DNA from: JBBSVE01 sp038233815
GTDB taxonomy: Bacteria > Pseudomonadota > Alphaproteobacteria > Rhodobacterales > Rhodobacteraceae
Length of the DNA stretch: 31,509 nucleotides
Assembly (NCBI GenBank): GCA_038233815.1
Contig: JBBSVE010000016.1
Location: forward strand, 1 to 31,509
Direction: 5' to 3'
Part shown: positions 8,263-15,880 of the stretch, in pieces
Layout: each line of letters starts with the position of its first letter
Numbering within the stretch: position 1 is the first letter of the stretch
Translations under genes and position numbers: made by a program
Notes under the pieces: model-generated
The model's input: only the letters and a program-made list of their open reading frames with translations
Database searches by the model: none
Told to the model about the DNA's origin: nothing

Positions 8263-9813
8263 ATGATCAAGCTCCTGCAAATCCTGGCGATCCTCGCCGT
8301 CATCGCGGGCAGCGGCATCCTCGTCGCGCGCTGGGCCTTTCCGTTGCCCGACATCGCCGGTCGCGCGACCGAGGCGGCGATCCCGGCCAGCGATGCCAAT
8401 GTCCTCGGCCGGCTGATGGCGGAGGGGGCCAGTGCGCACCCCGGCCTCTCGGGGGTGATCCCGCTCAGGAACGGGCATGACGCGCTGGCGAGCAGGCTGG
8501 CCCTGATCGAAGCCGCCCGGGTGTCGATCGACACGCAATATTACATCTGGCACGACGACACGTCGGGCATCCTGCTTCTGGACGCACTCCACAAGGCCGC
8601 GGCGCGCGGGGTGCGGGTTCGGCTGCTGCTCGACGACAACGGGATCACCGGGCTCGACCCCACCATCGCGGCCCTGAACCGGCAAAAGAATTTCAGCGTC
8701 CGACTGTTCAACCCCTCGACGATCCGCAGCCCGAAATATGCGGGCTACACGTTCGACTTTTTGCGCATGAACCGGCGGATGCACAACAAGTCGCTGATCG
8801 TGGACGGGGCGGCCGCGATCATCGGCGGGCGCAACATCGGCGACGAGTATTTCCAGGTCGGCGCGGAGGCGTTCTACGTCGACATGGACGTGATGGCCAC
8901 GGGTCCGGTCGTGCCCCGGACGGCGGCCGTGTTCGACGCCTACTGGAACAGCGCCTCGGTCTTCGACGTGGCCCAGGTCATCGCAGGCGCGGGTGACCTC
9001 CCCGCGTTCGAGGCGCGCGCGGCCGAGGTCCGGGACAGCGAGGCGACGCACCGCCTGCTCGACGGGTTCCGGGCCGACGCGGGGCTCTATGCCGAGCGCG
9101 CGGCGGAGATGGAGTGGACGACCGTGCAGGTGGTCGCGGACGATCCCGTGAAGGGTCAGGGCATCGCCACGCCCGACCAGCTGATGATAACCCGTCTGGG
9201 CGACATCATGGGGACGATCGAGCGCCGGTTCGACGTGGTGTCGGCTTATTTCGTGCCTGGTCCGAAAGGCACGCAGGTCTTCACCGATCTGGCGCGCGCG
9301 GGCAAGGACGTGCGGGTGCTCACCAATGCGCTGAATACGACCGACGTTCTGATGGTCCATGCGGGCTATGCGCGCTACCGCCGCGAGCTGCTGGAGGCGG
9401 GCGTCAAGCTCTACGAGCTGAAGCTGCGCGGCGGCATGGCGTCGGAGAAGACGTTCCAGAGCAATCCGTTCGGCCTTTCGGGGGCGAGTCTCCATGCCAA
9501 GACCTTCGCCGTCGACGACGCCCGCGTGTTCATAGGGTCGTTCAACTTCGATCCCCGGTCCGCGACGCTCAACTGCGAGATGGGCTTTCTGATCGACAGC
9601 CCCGGGATCGCGAACCAGGTGAGCCGGGGGTTCGAGGAGCGGCTGGACCAGATCAGCTATCGCCCGATGCTGACGCCCGAGGGCAAGATGGTCTGGCGGG
9701 AACTGGAGCCCGACGGCTCCACCACGATCTATCAGGAGGAGCCGGGTGCGACATGGGTCCAGCAGATCTCGCTTGCCGTGATCGGCGTGTTGCCGGTCGA
9801 ATGGCTGCTGTGA
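8263..9813 (+). CDS. clsC: Cardiolipin synthase C-type phospholipase D family protein
   Basis: This is a phospholipase D-superfamily phosphatidyltransferase, 516 residues. It has one N-terminal membrane segment (about residues 3-26) and two HKD half-sites: His174-Lys176-Asp181 (HNKSLIVD) and His411-Lys413-Asp418 (HAKTFAVD). The sequence follows E. coli ClsC (YmdC) closely in remembered landmarks: YYIWHDDTSG, LLLDDNGITGLD, RMHNKS, GGRNIGDEYF, VLTNALNTTDV, HAGYARYR, FIGSFNFDPRS and the C-terminal VLPVEWLL. ClsC makes cardiolipin from phosphatidylglycerol and phosphatidylethanolamine, and in E. coli works with a partner, YmdB, which is not seen here. The ATG at 8263 is preferred over an upstream TTG because it begins the membrane anchor; the ribosome binding site is weak. 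Confidence 0.93.
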   Translation: MIKLLQILAILAVIAGSGILVARWAFPLPDIAGRATEAAIPASDANVLGRLMAEGASAHPGLSGVIPLRNGHDALASRLALIEAARVSIDTQYYIWHDDTSGILLLDALHKAAARGVRVRLLLDDNGITGLDPTIAALNRQKNFSVRLFNPSTIRSPKYAGYTFDFLRMNRRMHNKSLIVDGAAAIIGGRNIGDEYFQVGAEAFYVDMDVMATGPVVPRTAAVFDAYWNSASVFDVAQVIAGAGDLPAFEARAAEVRDSEATHRLLDGFRADAGLYAERAAEMEWTTVQVVADDPVKGQGIATPDQLMITRLGDIMGTIERRFDVVSAYFVPGPKGTQVFTDLARAGKDVRVLTNALNTTDVLMVHAGYARYRRELLEAGVKLYELKLRGGMASEKTFQSNPFGLSGASLHAKTFAVDDARVFIGSFNFDPRSATLNCEMGFLIDSPGIANQVSRGFEERLDQISYRPMLTPEGKMVWRELEPDGSTTIYQEEPGATWVQQISLAVIGVLPVEWLL

Positions 9814-9831
9814 CGGACCGGGGGTCGGGCG

Positions 9832-10872
9832 ATGCGTGACGAAACGGCAATCGCGGTCTTCGACCCGGACGGCACGAAATCCGCAGACGTGGACCGCGGG
9901 GAGGCTGCGGCGCGCCTGTCGGCGGTCGATCTGCCGCTCACCCTGCCCCATGCTCCGGACCGCTGGCCCATCGCCGCCGCGATGCTGCAGTTCCCGGGCG
10001 TGACGGCGGACGGCACGACGATCCGGCGGGCCGGTCCCCGACGCTGGCACCGGGATCTGGCCACGATCGCCGCCGAAGGCTTCGGCGCGGTGGAGATCCC
10101 GAGCCCGTGGCTCCCCCTCTGCGATCTGGAACGAGGGGAGATCGACGACCTCCGCGAGATCCTGCGCACCCTTTCCCTCGACGTCTGCGCGACCTCCGTG
10201 GTCCGCTGCAGCATCATTGAGGCGGGGCGCGAGCAGGAGAATATCGCCCTCACCCACCGGGCGATCGACGCGGCGGCGGCGGTTGGCGCGCCGGTCCTCT
10301 GCCTCGGTCTGCATCAGGCGCTGATGCAGGCCCAACGCGATGCGACATGGTTCTGGACGCAGCCCACGCACCGCAACCCCGACGACCGGGCGGTGTGGGC
10401 GCAGGCCGCCGCCGGATACCGAACGCTCGCCGATCACGCGGCCTCGGTCGGGGTCGCGCTGTCGCTGGAGCTTTACGAGGGCACCTATCTCGGGTCCGGC
10501 GACAGCGCGGTGGCGTTTCTGGCGGAAATCGACCGCCCGAATGTCGGCCTCAACCCCGATCTGGGCAACCTCATCCGCGCGCAGATGGCCATCGAGCCGT
10601 GGGAATCGATGGCGGTCAAGACGCTGCCGCACGCGAATTACTGGCATGTGAAGAACTACACCCGGATGGAGCGACCGGAGGCGGGCCTCGTCCTTACGGC
10701 GCCTGCGCCGATGGAAAGCGGGCTCATCGACTACCGCCGCGCCATCGCCTTCGCTGTGGCGCACGGGTTCCGGGGCGCGTTCCTTTGCGAGCATTACGGC
10801 GGCGACGGGCTGTCCGTGACGGCGGAGAACCGGCGCTACATCCGGCGCATCCTCAGCCGAATCGCGGCCTAG
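9832..10872 (+). CDS. Sugar phosphate isomerase/epimerase-like TIM-barrel protein
   Basis: This 346-residue protein belongs to the xylose isomerase-like TIM-barrel (AP endonuclease 2) superfamily. Candidate metal ligands sit at strand ends: Glu213 and Glu216 (SLELYEG), Asp243 (NPDLGNL), His272 (YWHVKN) and Glu320 (FLCEHYGG). Members interconvert keto- and aldose sugars or cleave inositol derivatives, so the reaction cannot be named. It starts 18 bases after clsC behind a G-rich stretch and ends before an intrinsic terminator, so the two genes probably share a transcript despite having no obvious common function. The N-terminal 45 residues are poorly conserved-looking; a later start is possible. 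Confidence 0.78.
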   Translation: MRDETAIAVFDPDGTKSADVDRGEAAARLSAVDLPLTLPHAPDRWPIAAAMLQFPGVTADGTTIRRAGPRRWHRDLATIAAEGFGAVEIPSPWLPLCDLERGEIDDLREILRTLSLDVCATSVVRCSIIEAGREQENIALTHRAIDAAAAVGAPVLCLGLHQALMQAQRDATWFWTQPTHRNPDDRAVWAQAAAGYRTLADHAASVGVALSLELYEGTYLGSGDSAVAFLAEIDRPNVGLNPDLGNLIRAQMAIEPWESMAVKTLPHANYWHVKNYTRMERPEAGLVLTAPAPMESGLIDYRRAIAFAVAHGFRGAFLCEHYGGDGLSVTAENRRYIRRILSRIAA

Positions 10873-10894
10873 GGCCTGCGCCAGACCTTGCACC

Positions 10895-10936
10895 GGTGTC
10901 CGGGGCGTCCGAAGATACCCCGGACGCTCCGTTTTT
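10895..10936 (+). terminator. Intrinsic terminator after the TIM-barrel gene
   Basis: GTCCGGGG (10898-10905) pairs perfectly with CCCCGGAC (10918-10925). The stem extends outward by a few pairs including wobbles. Five T residues follow at 10932-10936. It separates the clsC unit from the downstream purine-like cluster. Confidence 0.7.
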
Positions 10937-10960
10937 CAAAACCCGACCGTGGAGCCGAGG

Positions 10961-11230
10961 ATGCCCGAGGACCAGACCGCCCGGATGCAGGTGACGGGCG
11001 ATATCGCGGCCCCGTCCTTCGTGCCGTGGATCGCGCGTCATGCCGGCAGGCTTGGCCTGCGCAACTGCGCCATCGCGCGGAAAGGCCCGCATCTGTCCAT
11101 CAAAGCCACCGGCGCGCCGGAGATGCTGGAGGCGCTGGCGCTGGCCTGCACGCTCGGCCCGGCGGAGGTGATGGTCGATGATGTCCGGTGCGATCTTGAC
11201 GGCTGGACGAACGGACCGCCCCCGGATTGA
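10961..11230 (+). CDS. Acylphosphatase-like small protein lacking catalytic residues
   Basis: This 89-residue protein follows the acylphosphatase pattern from about residue 9: VTGDIAAPSFVPWIARHAGRL, then LGLRNCAIARKG, then ATGAPEMLEALALACTLGP and a final V-DDV strand. True acylphosphatases carry GxVQGVGFR with the phosphate-binding Arg, and an Asn in the GWVRN strand. Here the Arg position reads Val (SFVPW) and the Asn position appears to be Ala, so it should not hydrolyse acyl phosphates by the known mechanism. The ATG at 10961 has GGAG six bases upstream; a GTG at 10949 is less likely. It stands between a terminator and the Rieske gene, 59 bases before the latter, so it may be the first gene of that unit. 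The family call rests on pattern matching and should be treated as tentative. Confidence 0.6.
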   Translation: MPEDQTARMQVTGDIAAPSFVPWIARHAGRLGLRNCAIARKGPHLSIKATGAPEMLEALALACTLGPAEVMVDDVRCDLDGWTNGPPPD

Positions 11231-11275
11231 GGTGGGCGCGCATTTCGGCGACACTCGCGCGGCGAGGGATAGAGC

Positions 11276-11281
11276 AGGAGG
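11276..11281 (+). promoter_or_regulatory. Ribosome binding site of the Rieske protein gene
   Basis: A perfect AGGAGG stands eight bases before the ATG at 11290. It decides against the upstream in-frame TTG at 11227, which lies inside the end of the preceding gene. Confidence 0.75.
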
Positions 11282-11289
11282 TGGCAGCG

Positions 11290-11901
11290 ATGATCGAGGG
11301 ATGGACGGCGCTGGCCCTGTCGGCGGACCTGCCGCCCGGCGTGGCGGTTCCGGGTCGGTTGCGTGGCGAAGATCTGGTGATCTGGCGCAGCGCGTCGGGG
11401 CGGCTGCGGGCGTGGGGGGACCGGTGCCCGCACCGGGGAATGCGCCTCTCGCACGGGTTCGTGCGGGGTGAGACGCTGGCCTGCATCTACCACGGCTGGA
11501 CCTATGACGGCACCGGCGCCTGCACGCTGATCCCCGCGCATCCCGATCTGGAACCGCCAAAGTCGATCCGCACGCAAGGCTATGACTGCCGGGAGGCCGC
11601 GGGCGTGATCTTTGCCGCAGCCGAGGGCACCGGGGCCGCGCTTCCCGATCCGGGATCGCTGGCGCCGGTGCGCTCGCTCCAGATGGAGGGCACTACCGAT
11701 GCCGTCGCGCGGGCGGCGGGGATGGGGACGCTCGCGGACGGGATGGTGCGCGGGACGGTCGATCTGGACGGCGCGGTGGCGGTGGCCCTGTTCCTCCAGA
11801 CCTCGGGGGCGGGGATGACGACGGTGCACGCGCTGGCGGACCGGGCGCCGCTGGCCGTGTCGGACTGGCTTGAACGGATTCGCGAAATCGTGGAAGGGTG
11901 A
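11290..11901 (+). CDS. Free-standing Rieske [2Fe-2S] protein with unassigned C-terminal part
   Basis: This is a 203-residue electron-transfer protein. Residues 1-115 form an oxygenase-type Rieske domain with ligands Cys46 and His48 (CPHRG) and Cys65 and His68 (CIYHGW), followed by the usual DGTGACTLIPAHPDL stretch. Residues about 125-203 form an extension that I do not recognise. It contains a hydrophobic strand (VAVALFLQ), a possible terminal helix and no mononuclear iron site, flavin or NAD motif. The next gene, four bases on, is an oxygenase that lacks exactly this cluster, so this protein most likely supplies electrons to it. In P. putida CBB5 the equivalent Rieske domain is carried at the N-terminus of the reductase NdmD; here no reductase is attached or adjacent. 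Confidence 0.88.
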   Translation: MIEGWTALALSADLPPGVAVPGRLRGEDLVIWRSASGRLRAWGDRCPHRGMRLSHGFVRGETLACIYHGWTYDGTGACTLIPAHPDLEPPKSIRTQGYDCREAAGVIFAAAEGTGAALPDPGSLAPVRSLQMEGTTDAVARAAGMGTLADGMVRGTVDLDGAVAVALFLQTSGAGMTTVHALADRAPLAVSDWLERIREIVEG

Positions 11902-11905
11902 CGGC

Positions 11906-12751
11906 ATGATTACCGAGGCCAACCTCTCCGCATGGTATCCCGTCGGCATGGCCGCCGCGGTCGGTCCGGCACCGGGGCGTGCCACGCGGCTTCTGGGGCG
12001 CGCGATACGCCTGTTCGCCGACGCAGGCACTGTCCGGGTGACGGACGACGCGGGGCATGAGCTGTCCGTCTGCACCGCCTACGGCCATGTCTGGGCCTGC
12101 CCCGGCACGCCCGCGGGCCCGGTCTTCGCACTGCCGGAGGCCGACCAGCCCGGACGGCGGCTCGTCGATTGCGGCCGGGTGCAGGTGCGCTGCTCCGCCC
12201 TGCGTGCGGTGGAGAATTTCCTCGACATCGCGCATTTCCCGTTCATCCACGCAGGCATCCTCGGGGCCGAGCCGCATACCGAGGTCAACCGCTACGAGGT
12301 CGCCATCCGCGAGGAGGTGGACGAGGTCTGGGCGACCAAGGTCAGCTTCTACCAGCCGCAGGCCGCGCGGTCGGCAACGGGCGGGGTCGACGTGGAATAC
12401 ATGTACCGCGTGGCGGCACCGACCTCCGCCGTGCTCTACAAGACCTCGCCGCCACGGCCCGGCGAATGGGATGTGATTGCGATCTTCGTGCAGCCGCTCG
12501 ACGAGACGACCTGCGACTGCTGGCCGTGGATGGCGCTTTACGACGACGACACGCCGTTGGCCGAGCTGATCCAGTTTCAGCAGACGATCTTTCTGCAAGA
12601 CCGCTCCATTCTGGAAAACCAGATCCCCGCACTCCTGCCGCTCGATCCGGGGATGGAGACGCCGACCCGTGCCGATCTCACCTCCATCGCCTATCGCCGT
12701 TGGCTGAAGCGGCGCGGCCTGACCTACGGCGCGCAGGCCGTCGCCGCATGA
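11906..12751 (+). CDS. Rieske-less aromatic-ring oxygenase catalytic subunit (NdmC-like)
   Basis: This 281-residue protein has the C-terminal catalytic fold of Rieske oxygenases. The mononuclear iron motif is NFLDIAHFPFIH, with bridging Asp107, His110 and His115, and a likely third ligand Asp232 in FLQDRSILENQIP. The N-terminus still looks like a Rieske domain frame (WYPVGMAAAVGP, RLLGRAIRLFAD) but the CxH and CxxH cluster loops are gone: the chain passes from about residue 50 straight to ELSVCTAYGHVW. The cluster is therefore expected from the preceding gene. NdmC, which N7-demethylates 7-methylxanthine, shows the same loss and needs a GST-like partner (NdmE); a GST-like gene overlaps this one by four bases. 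The reaction here is inferred (demethylation or hydroxylation of a purine or pterin). The start has GGAAGGG upstream. Confidence 0.85.
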   Translation: MITEANLSAWYPVGMAAAVGPAPGRATRLLGRAIRLFADAGTVRVTDDAGHELSVCTAYGHVWACPGTPAGPVFALPEADQPGRRLVDCGRVQVRCSALRAVENFLDIAHFPFIHAGILGAEPHTEVNRYEVAIREEVDEVWATKVSFYQPQAARSATGGVDVEYMYRVAAPTSAVLYKTSPPRPGEWDVIAIFVQPLDETTCDCWPWMALYDDDTPLAELIQFQQTIFLQDRSILENQIPALLPLDPGMETPTRADLTSIAYRRWLKRRGLTYGAQAVAA

Positions 12752-13401
12752 GGCCGCGGCTCCACGACTATGCGCTGAGCGCCAGTTGCTACAAGGTGCG
12801 GCTTCTGGCGGCGCTGCTTGACACGCGGCTCGACGTGGTGGCGGTGGACTTCCATCCCGGGCGCGAACACAAGACGGCTTCGTTCCTGACGCTCAACCCC
12901 GCCGGAACCCTGCCGGTGCTGGAAGCGGACGGCACCGTGATGACCGACACCGCCGACATGCTGCGCTGGCTCGCCCGCACGCACGATGCGGTCTGGCTGG
13001 GCGACGGGACGCGGGTGCAGCCGTGGCTCGACATGGCGATAAGGCTGAACGAGAGCCTCGGGATGGCGCGGCTCCATGACATGCTCCACGCCGACTGCGA
13101 CATCGGGACGGCGCGCAAGGCCGGAGTCGCGGACCTGCGGCGGATCGAGGCGCATCTCTGGGCACGGCGTCAGGATGGCGAGATCTTCCTCGCCGGGCCG
13201 CGCGCGACGATTGCCGACATTGCCTGCTTTCCCAACGTGGCGCTGGCTCCCGACGGCGGCGTGAACCTCGATCCCTACCCCTCCATCCGGCTCTGGATGC
13301 GGGCGGTCCGATCCTTGCCGCGGTTCGTGGAGATGCCGGGCATCCACCGGCTGCACGAACTCTCCCCCGTGCCGGACTATGCGGCGGCGTCGCAGGCATG
13401 A
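12748..13401 (+). CDS. Glutathione S-transferase-like protein (possible NdmE-type partner)
   Basis: This 217-residue protein has the GST architecture: an N-terminal thioredoxin-like domain (LSASCYKVRLLAALL, LNPAGTLPVLEADG, TDTADMLRWLA) and an all-alpha C-terminal domain with ATIADIACFPNV. The start ATG overlaps the oxygenase stop as ATGA, and its own stop overlaps the deaminase start the same way. The fixed position behind a Rieske-less oxygenase mirrors NdmE, a GST-like protein needed for NdmC/NdmD assembly in the caffeine-degrading P. putida CBB5. It may be structural and not a transferase. A Cys sits in the usual catalytic region (SCY), so glutathione chemistry remains possible. Confidence 0.87.
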   Translation: MRPRLHDYALSASCYKVRLLAALLDTRLDVVAVDFHPGREHKTASFLTLNPAGTLPVLEADGTVMTDTADMLRWLARTHDAVWLGDGTRVQPWLDMAIRLNESLGMARLHDMLHADCDIGTARKAGVADLRRIEAHLWARRQDGEIFLAGPRATIADIACFPNVALAPDGGVNLDPYPSIRLWMRAVRSLPRFVEMPGIHRLHELSPVPDYAAASQA

Positions 13402-14786
13402 CGGCAACGCTGCTCAGGAATTGCGCGGCCGTGGTCACCGGGACGGATGCGGGTGTGCTGCGCGACCGCGACATCCTGATCGAGGGCAACCGGATCGCCC
13501 GGATCGGCCCCGGACCGCTGCCGGACGGCGCGCAGATCATTCCAGCAGACGGCTGGTTCGTCTATCCCGGCCTCGTCAACACGCATCACCATTTCTTCCA
13601 GTGCTTCGTACGCAACCGGGCCGAGCTGGACTGGACGCGGCTGTCGGTGCTGGAATGGATCGACCTGATCTATCCGGTATTTTCCCGCCTGACCGAGGAC
13701 AGCTTCTACCACGCCTCCGTGGTGGCGATGGCGGAGCTGATCAAGCACGGCTGCACCACCGCCTTCGATCACCAATATTGCTTTCCCCGCGATGCGGGCA
13801 GCCGCATCGTCGATCGCCAGTTCGAGGCGGCAACGCTTCTGGGCATGCGGTTTCACGCGGGGCGCGGCGGCAACACCCTGCCGAAATCGCTGGGCAGCAC
13901 GATCCCCGACGCGATGCTGGAGACGACGGACGCCTTTCTCGCCGATTGCGAGCGCCTGATCGACGCCTATCACGACCCCGCCCCCTTCAGTATGCGGCAG
14001 GTCGCCGTGGCCCCCTGCCAGCCGGTGAACTGCCACCGCGAGACGTTCGTGGAATCGGTCCGACTGGCGCGCGACAAGGGCGTCCTGATGCATTCCCACG
14101 TCGGTGAAGGCGAAAGCGCGGTGATGGCCGCGCGCACCGGCCTGCGCACCGTCGACTATTGCGAGAGCCTCGGCTTTGCCGGTCCCGACGTCTGGTATGC
14201 CCACGCCTGGGAACTGTCGCGCGCCGAACTTGCCGCCATGGCGCGGTCCGGCACCGGCGTCTCCCACTGCCCGGAGCCGGTCTATCTGGTGGGTGCGCAG
14301 GTGACGGACATCCCGGCCATGGCGGCTCTCGGCCTGCGCATCGGGCTTGGCTGCGACGGTGCGGCGTCGAATGACAATTCCAACCTGATGCACTGCGTCC
14401 ATTCCGCCTACATGCTGCAATGCCTGATGGCGTCCGGTCGCGCCGATCCGGTGCCCCCGGCGGCAGCATTCCTGTCCTATGCCACGGCGGGGGGTGCGGA
14501 TCTGCTGCGGCGCCCGGATCTCGGTCGGCTGGCGCCGGGCATGGCGGCGGATCTTTTCGCCATCGACAGCCGCAAGCTCGACTATGTGGGCACACGGCAC
14601 GATCCGGCGGGTCTCATCGCGCGGGTCGGCGTCGGCACCCCCACCGACATGACCATGATCGACGGCCGCATCGTCTGGCGGAACGGCGAATTTCCCGGCC
14701 TCGACGAAGGCGCGCTCTTTGCCGCCGCGGAGGCCGCCGTGCATGCGATCATACCCGCTCACCGAACCACAAAGGATTTACTATGA
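13398..14786 (+). CDS. Amidohydrolase, 8-oxoguanine / isoxanthopterin deaminase-like
   Basis: This is a 462-residue metal-dependent deaminase of the ATZ/TRZ (cytosine/guanine deaminase-like) amidohydrolases. Metal and catalytic residues are His63 and His65 (NTHHHFFQ), His234 and Glu237 (HSHVGE), His269 (YAHAWE) and Asp320 (GCDGAASND). The stretches LEWIDLIYPVFSRLTED and GCTTAFDHQYCFP recall 8-oxoguanine deaminase and isoxanthopterin deaminase, which convert an amino-substituted oxo-purine or pterin to the oxo form with release of ammonia. Which ring is the substrate cannot be settled from these motifs. It overlaps both neighbours by ATGA and precedes a BMP-type importer, placing it in a purine- or pterin-like salvage pathway in the cytoplasm. 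Confidence 0.88.
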   Translation: MTATLLRNCAAVVTGTDAGVLRDRDILIEGNRIARIGPGPLPDGAQIIPADGWFVYPGLVNTHHHFFQCFVRNRAELDWTRLSVLEWIDLIYPVFSRLTEDSFYHASVVAMAELIKHGCTTAFDHQYCFPRDAGSRIVDRQFEAATLLGMRFHAGRGGNTLPKSLGSTIPDAMLETTDAFLADCERLIDAYHDPAPFSMRQVAVAPCQPVNCHRETFVESVRLARDKGVLMHSHVGEGESAVMAARTGLRTVDYCESLGFAGPDVWYAHAWELSRAELAAMARSGTGVSHCPEPVYLVGAQVTDIPAMAALGLRIGLGCDGAASNDNSNLMHCVHSAYMLQCLMASGRADPVPPAAAFLSYATAGGADLLRRPDLGRLAPGMAADLFAIDSRKLDYVGTRHDPAGLIARVGVGTPTDMTMIDGRIVWRNGEFPGLDEGALFAAAEAAVHAIIPAHRTTKDLL

Positions 14787-15880
14787 CCCATCCCAACGGA
14801 CGCCGCCGCTTTCTGACATCCTCGCTCGCCGCGGGGGCCGCGATGGCGCTGCCGCTGCGCGGGATGGCCGCAGACACGGCGCTGGAGATGGTGCTGATAA
14901 CGCCCTCGCCCGCCGGTGACGTGGGCTGGTCGCGCACGCTGCTCAGCGGCGCGGAGGCGGTGGTGGCCGAGCATGGCGACGCGGTCAAGTTGCAGTTTCT
15001 GGAAAGCATCTCCGAGGGGCCGGACGCGGACCGGGTGATGAACAAGGCGGTGGCGCAGGGCGCGAAGTTCGTGATCCTCGGCTCGTTCGGCTACCAGAAC
15101 GGCGGCGTGCAACTGGCGAAGAAGAACCCCGATGTGAGCGTGCTCCATGCCTCGGGGTTCGAGGTGACGCCGAACTTTTCCCCCTTTGCCGCGAAATACT
15201 GGCAGGGCACCTACCTGATGGGCATGGCCGCCGCTGGCCTCACGAAAAGCAAGAAGCTGGGCATGGTCGGCGCCTTCGCGATCCCCGAGCTGATCACCTC
15301 GGTCAACGCCTTCGCGATGGGCGCGCGCGCGGTCGATCCCGAGATCACGGTCGCCAACGTCTGGGTCAATTCGTGGTTCGATCCGGCGGCGGAGCAGAAC
15401 GCCGCCAAGGCGCTTCTGGCACAGGGCGTCGACGTGATCTTCTCCAACGCGCAGGACACGCCGTCGGTGATCGGCGTGGCGGAAGATGCGGGCGCCTATG
15501 TCTTTAACCTCAACTCCTCGATGAAGTCCTATGCGCCGAAGAAGTATCTGGGCGTCGTCGGCACCGACTGGGCGCCGTTCTTCAAGACGAAGGTCGACGC
15601 GCATCTCGCGGGCAGTTTCAAGGGCGAGTTCTCGTGGCTGGGTCTGGCCGACGATGTGCTTTTCGTGGCGGACTGGAGCCCCGACATCGCCGCCGACGCG
15701 AAGGCGAAGATCGAGGCCGCAGAGGCCGCAATCCGCGACGGCAGCCTGACGGTCTTTGCCGGACCGCTCATGGACGCGTCGGGCAAGGAGCGTGTCGCGA
15801 AGGGTGCCGCCATGACCGACCCCGAAATCCTCGCGATGGACTGGCATGTCGCGGGCATCACGACGCCGCTGCCGAATTGA
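14783..15880 (+). CDS. BMP family ABC transporter substrate-binding protein
   Basis: This is the receptor of the importer, 365 residues, BMP/PnrA-type (basic membrane protein family), whose known members bind purine nucleosides and related heterocycles. A twin-arginine signal is visible (RRRFLTSSLAAGAAMALP, about residues 7-24), suggesting Tat export as a folded protein. Landmarks include SPAGDVGWSRTLLSGA, AKFVILGSFGYQNG, YWQGTYLMGMAAAGLTKS, VGAFAIPE and VFNLNSSMKSYAP. The start at 14783 overlaps the deaminase stop (ATGA) and has AAAGGA upstream. The next gene overlaps its stop through TTGA. The family is certain; the ligand is inferred from the neighbouring deaminase and oxygenase. Confidence 0.92.
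   Translation: MTHPNGRRRFLTSSLAAGAAMALPLRGMAADTALEMVLITPSPAGDVGWSRTLLSGAEAVVAEHGDAVKLQFLESISEGPDADRVMNKAVAQGAKFVILGSFGYQNGGVQLAKKNPDVSVLHASGFEVTPNFSPFAAKYWQGTYLMGMAAAGLTKSKKLGMVGAFAIPELITSVNAFAMGARAVDPEITVANVWVNSWFDPAAEQNAAKALLAQGVDVIFSNAQDTPSVIGVAEDAGAYVFNLNSSMKSYAPKKYLGVVGTDWAPFFKTKVDAHLAGSFKGEFSWLGLADDVLFVADWSPDIAADAKAKIEAAEAAIRDGSLTVFAGPLMDASGKERVAKGAAMTDPEILAMDWHVAGITTPLPN

Noticed and set aside
7111..10893. A 1260-codon open frame on the minus strand that ends with the DctP receptor
   Set aside because: Only the last 328 codons look like protein. The upstream part is an antisense shadow of clsC and the TIM-barrel gene kept open by high GC, and a good ribosome binding site marks the real start at 8097.
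11290..12751. The Rieske protein and oxygenase as one gene broken by a frameshift
   Set aside because: Each part has its own ribosome binding site and start. The second keeps its own N-terminal Rieske-frame remnant (WYPVG, RLLGRAIRL), so joining them would duplicate that part and not restore a normal subunit. A sequencing check would still be useful.
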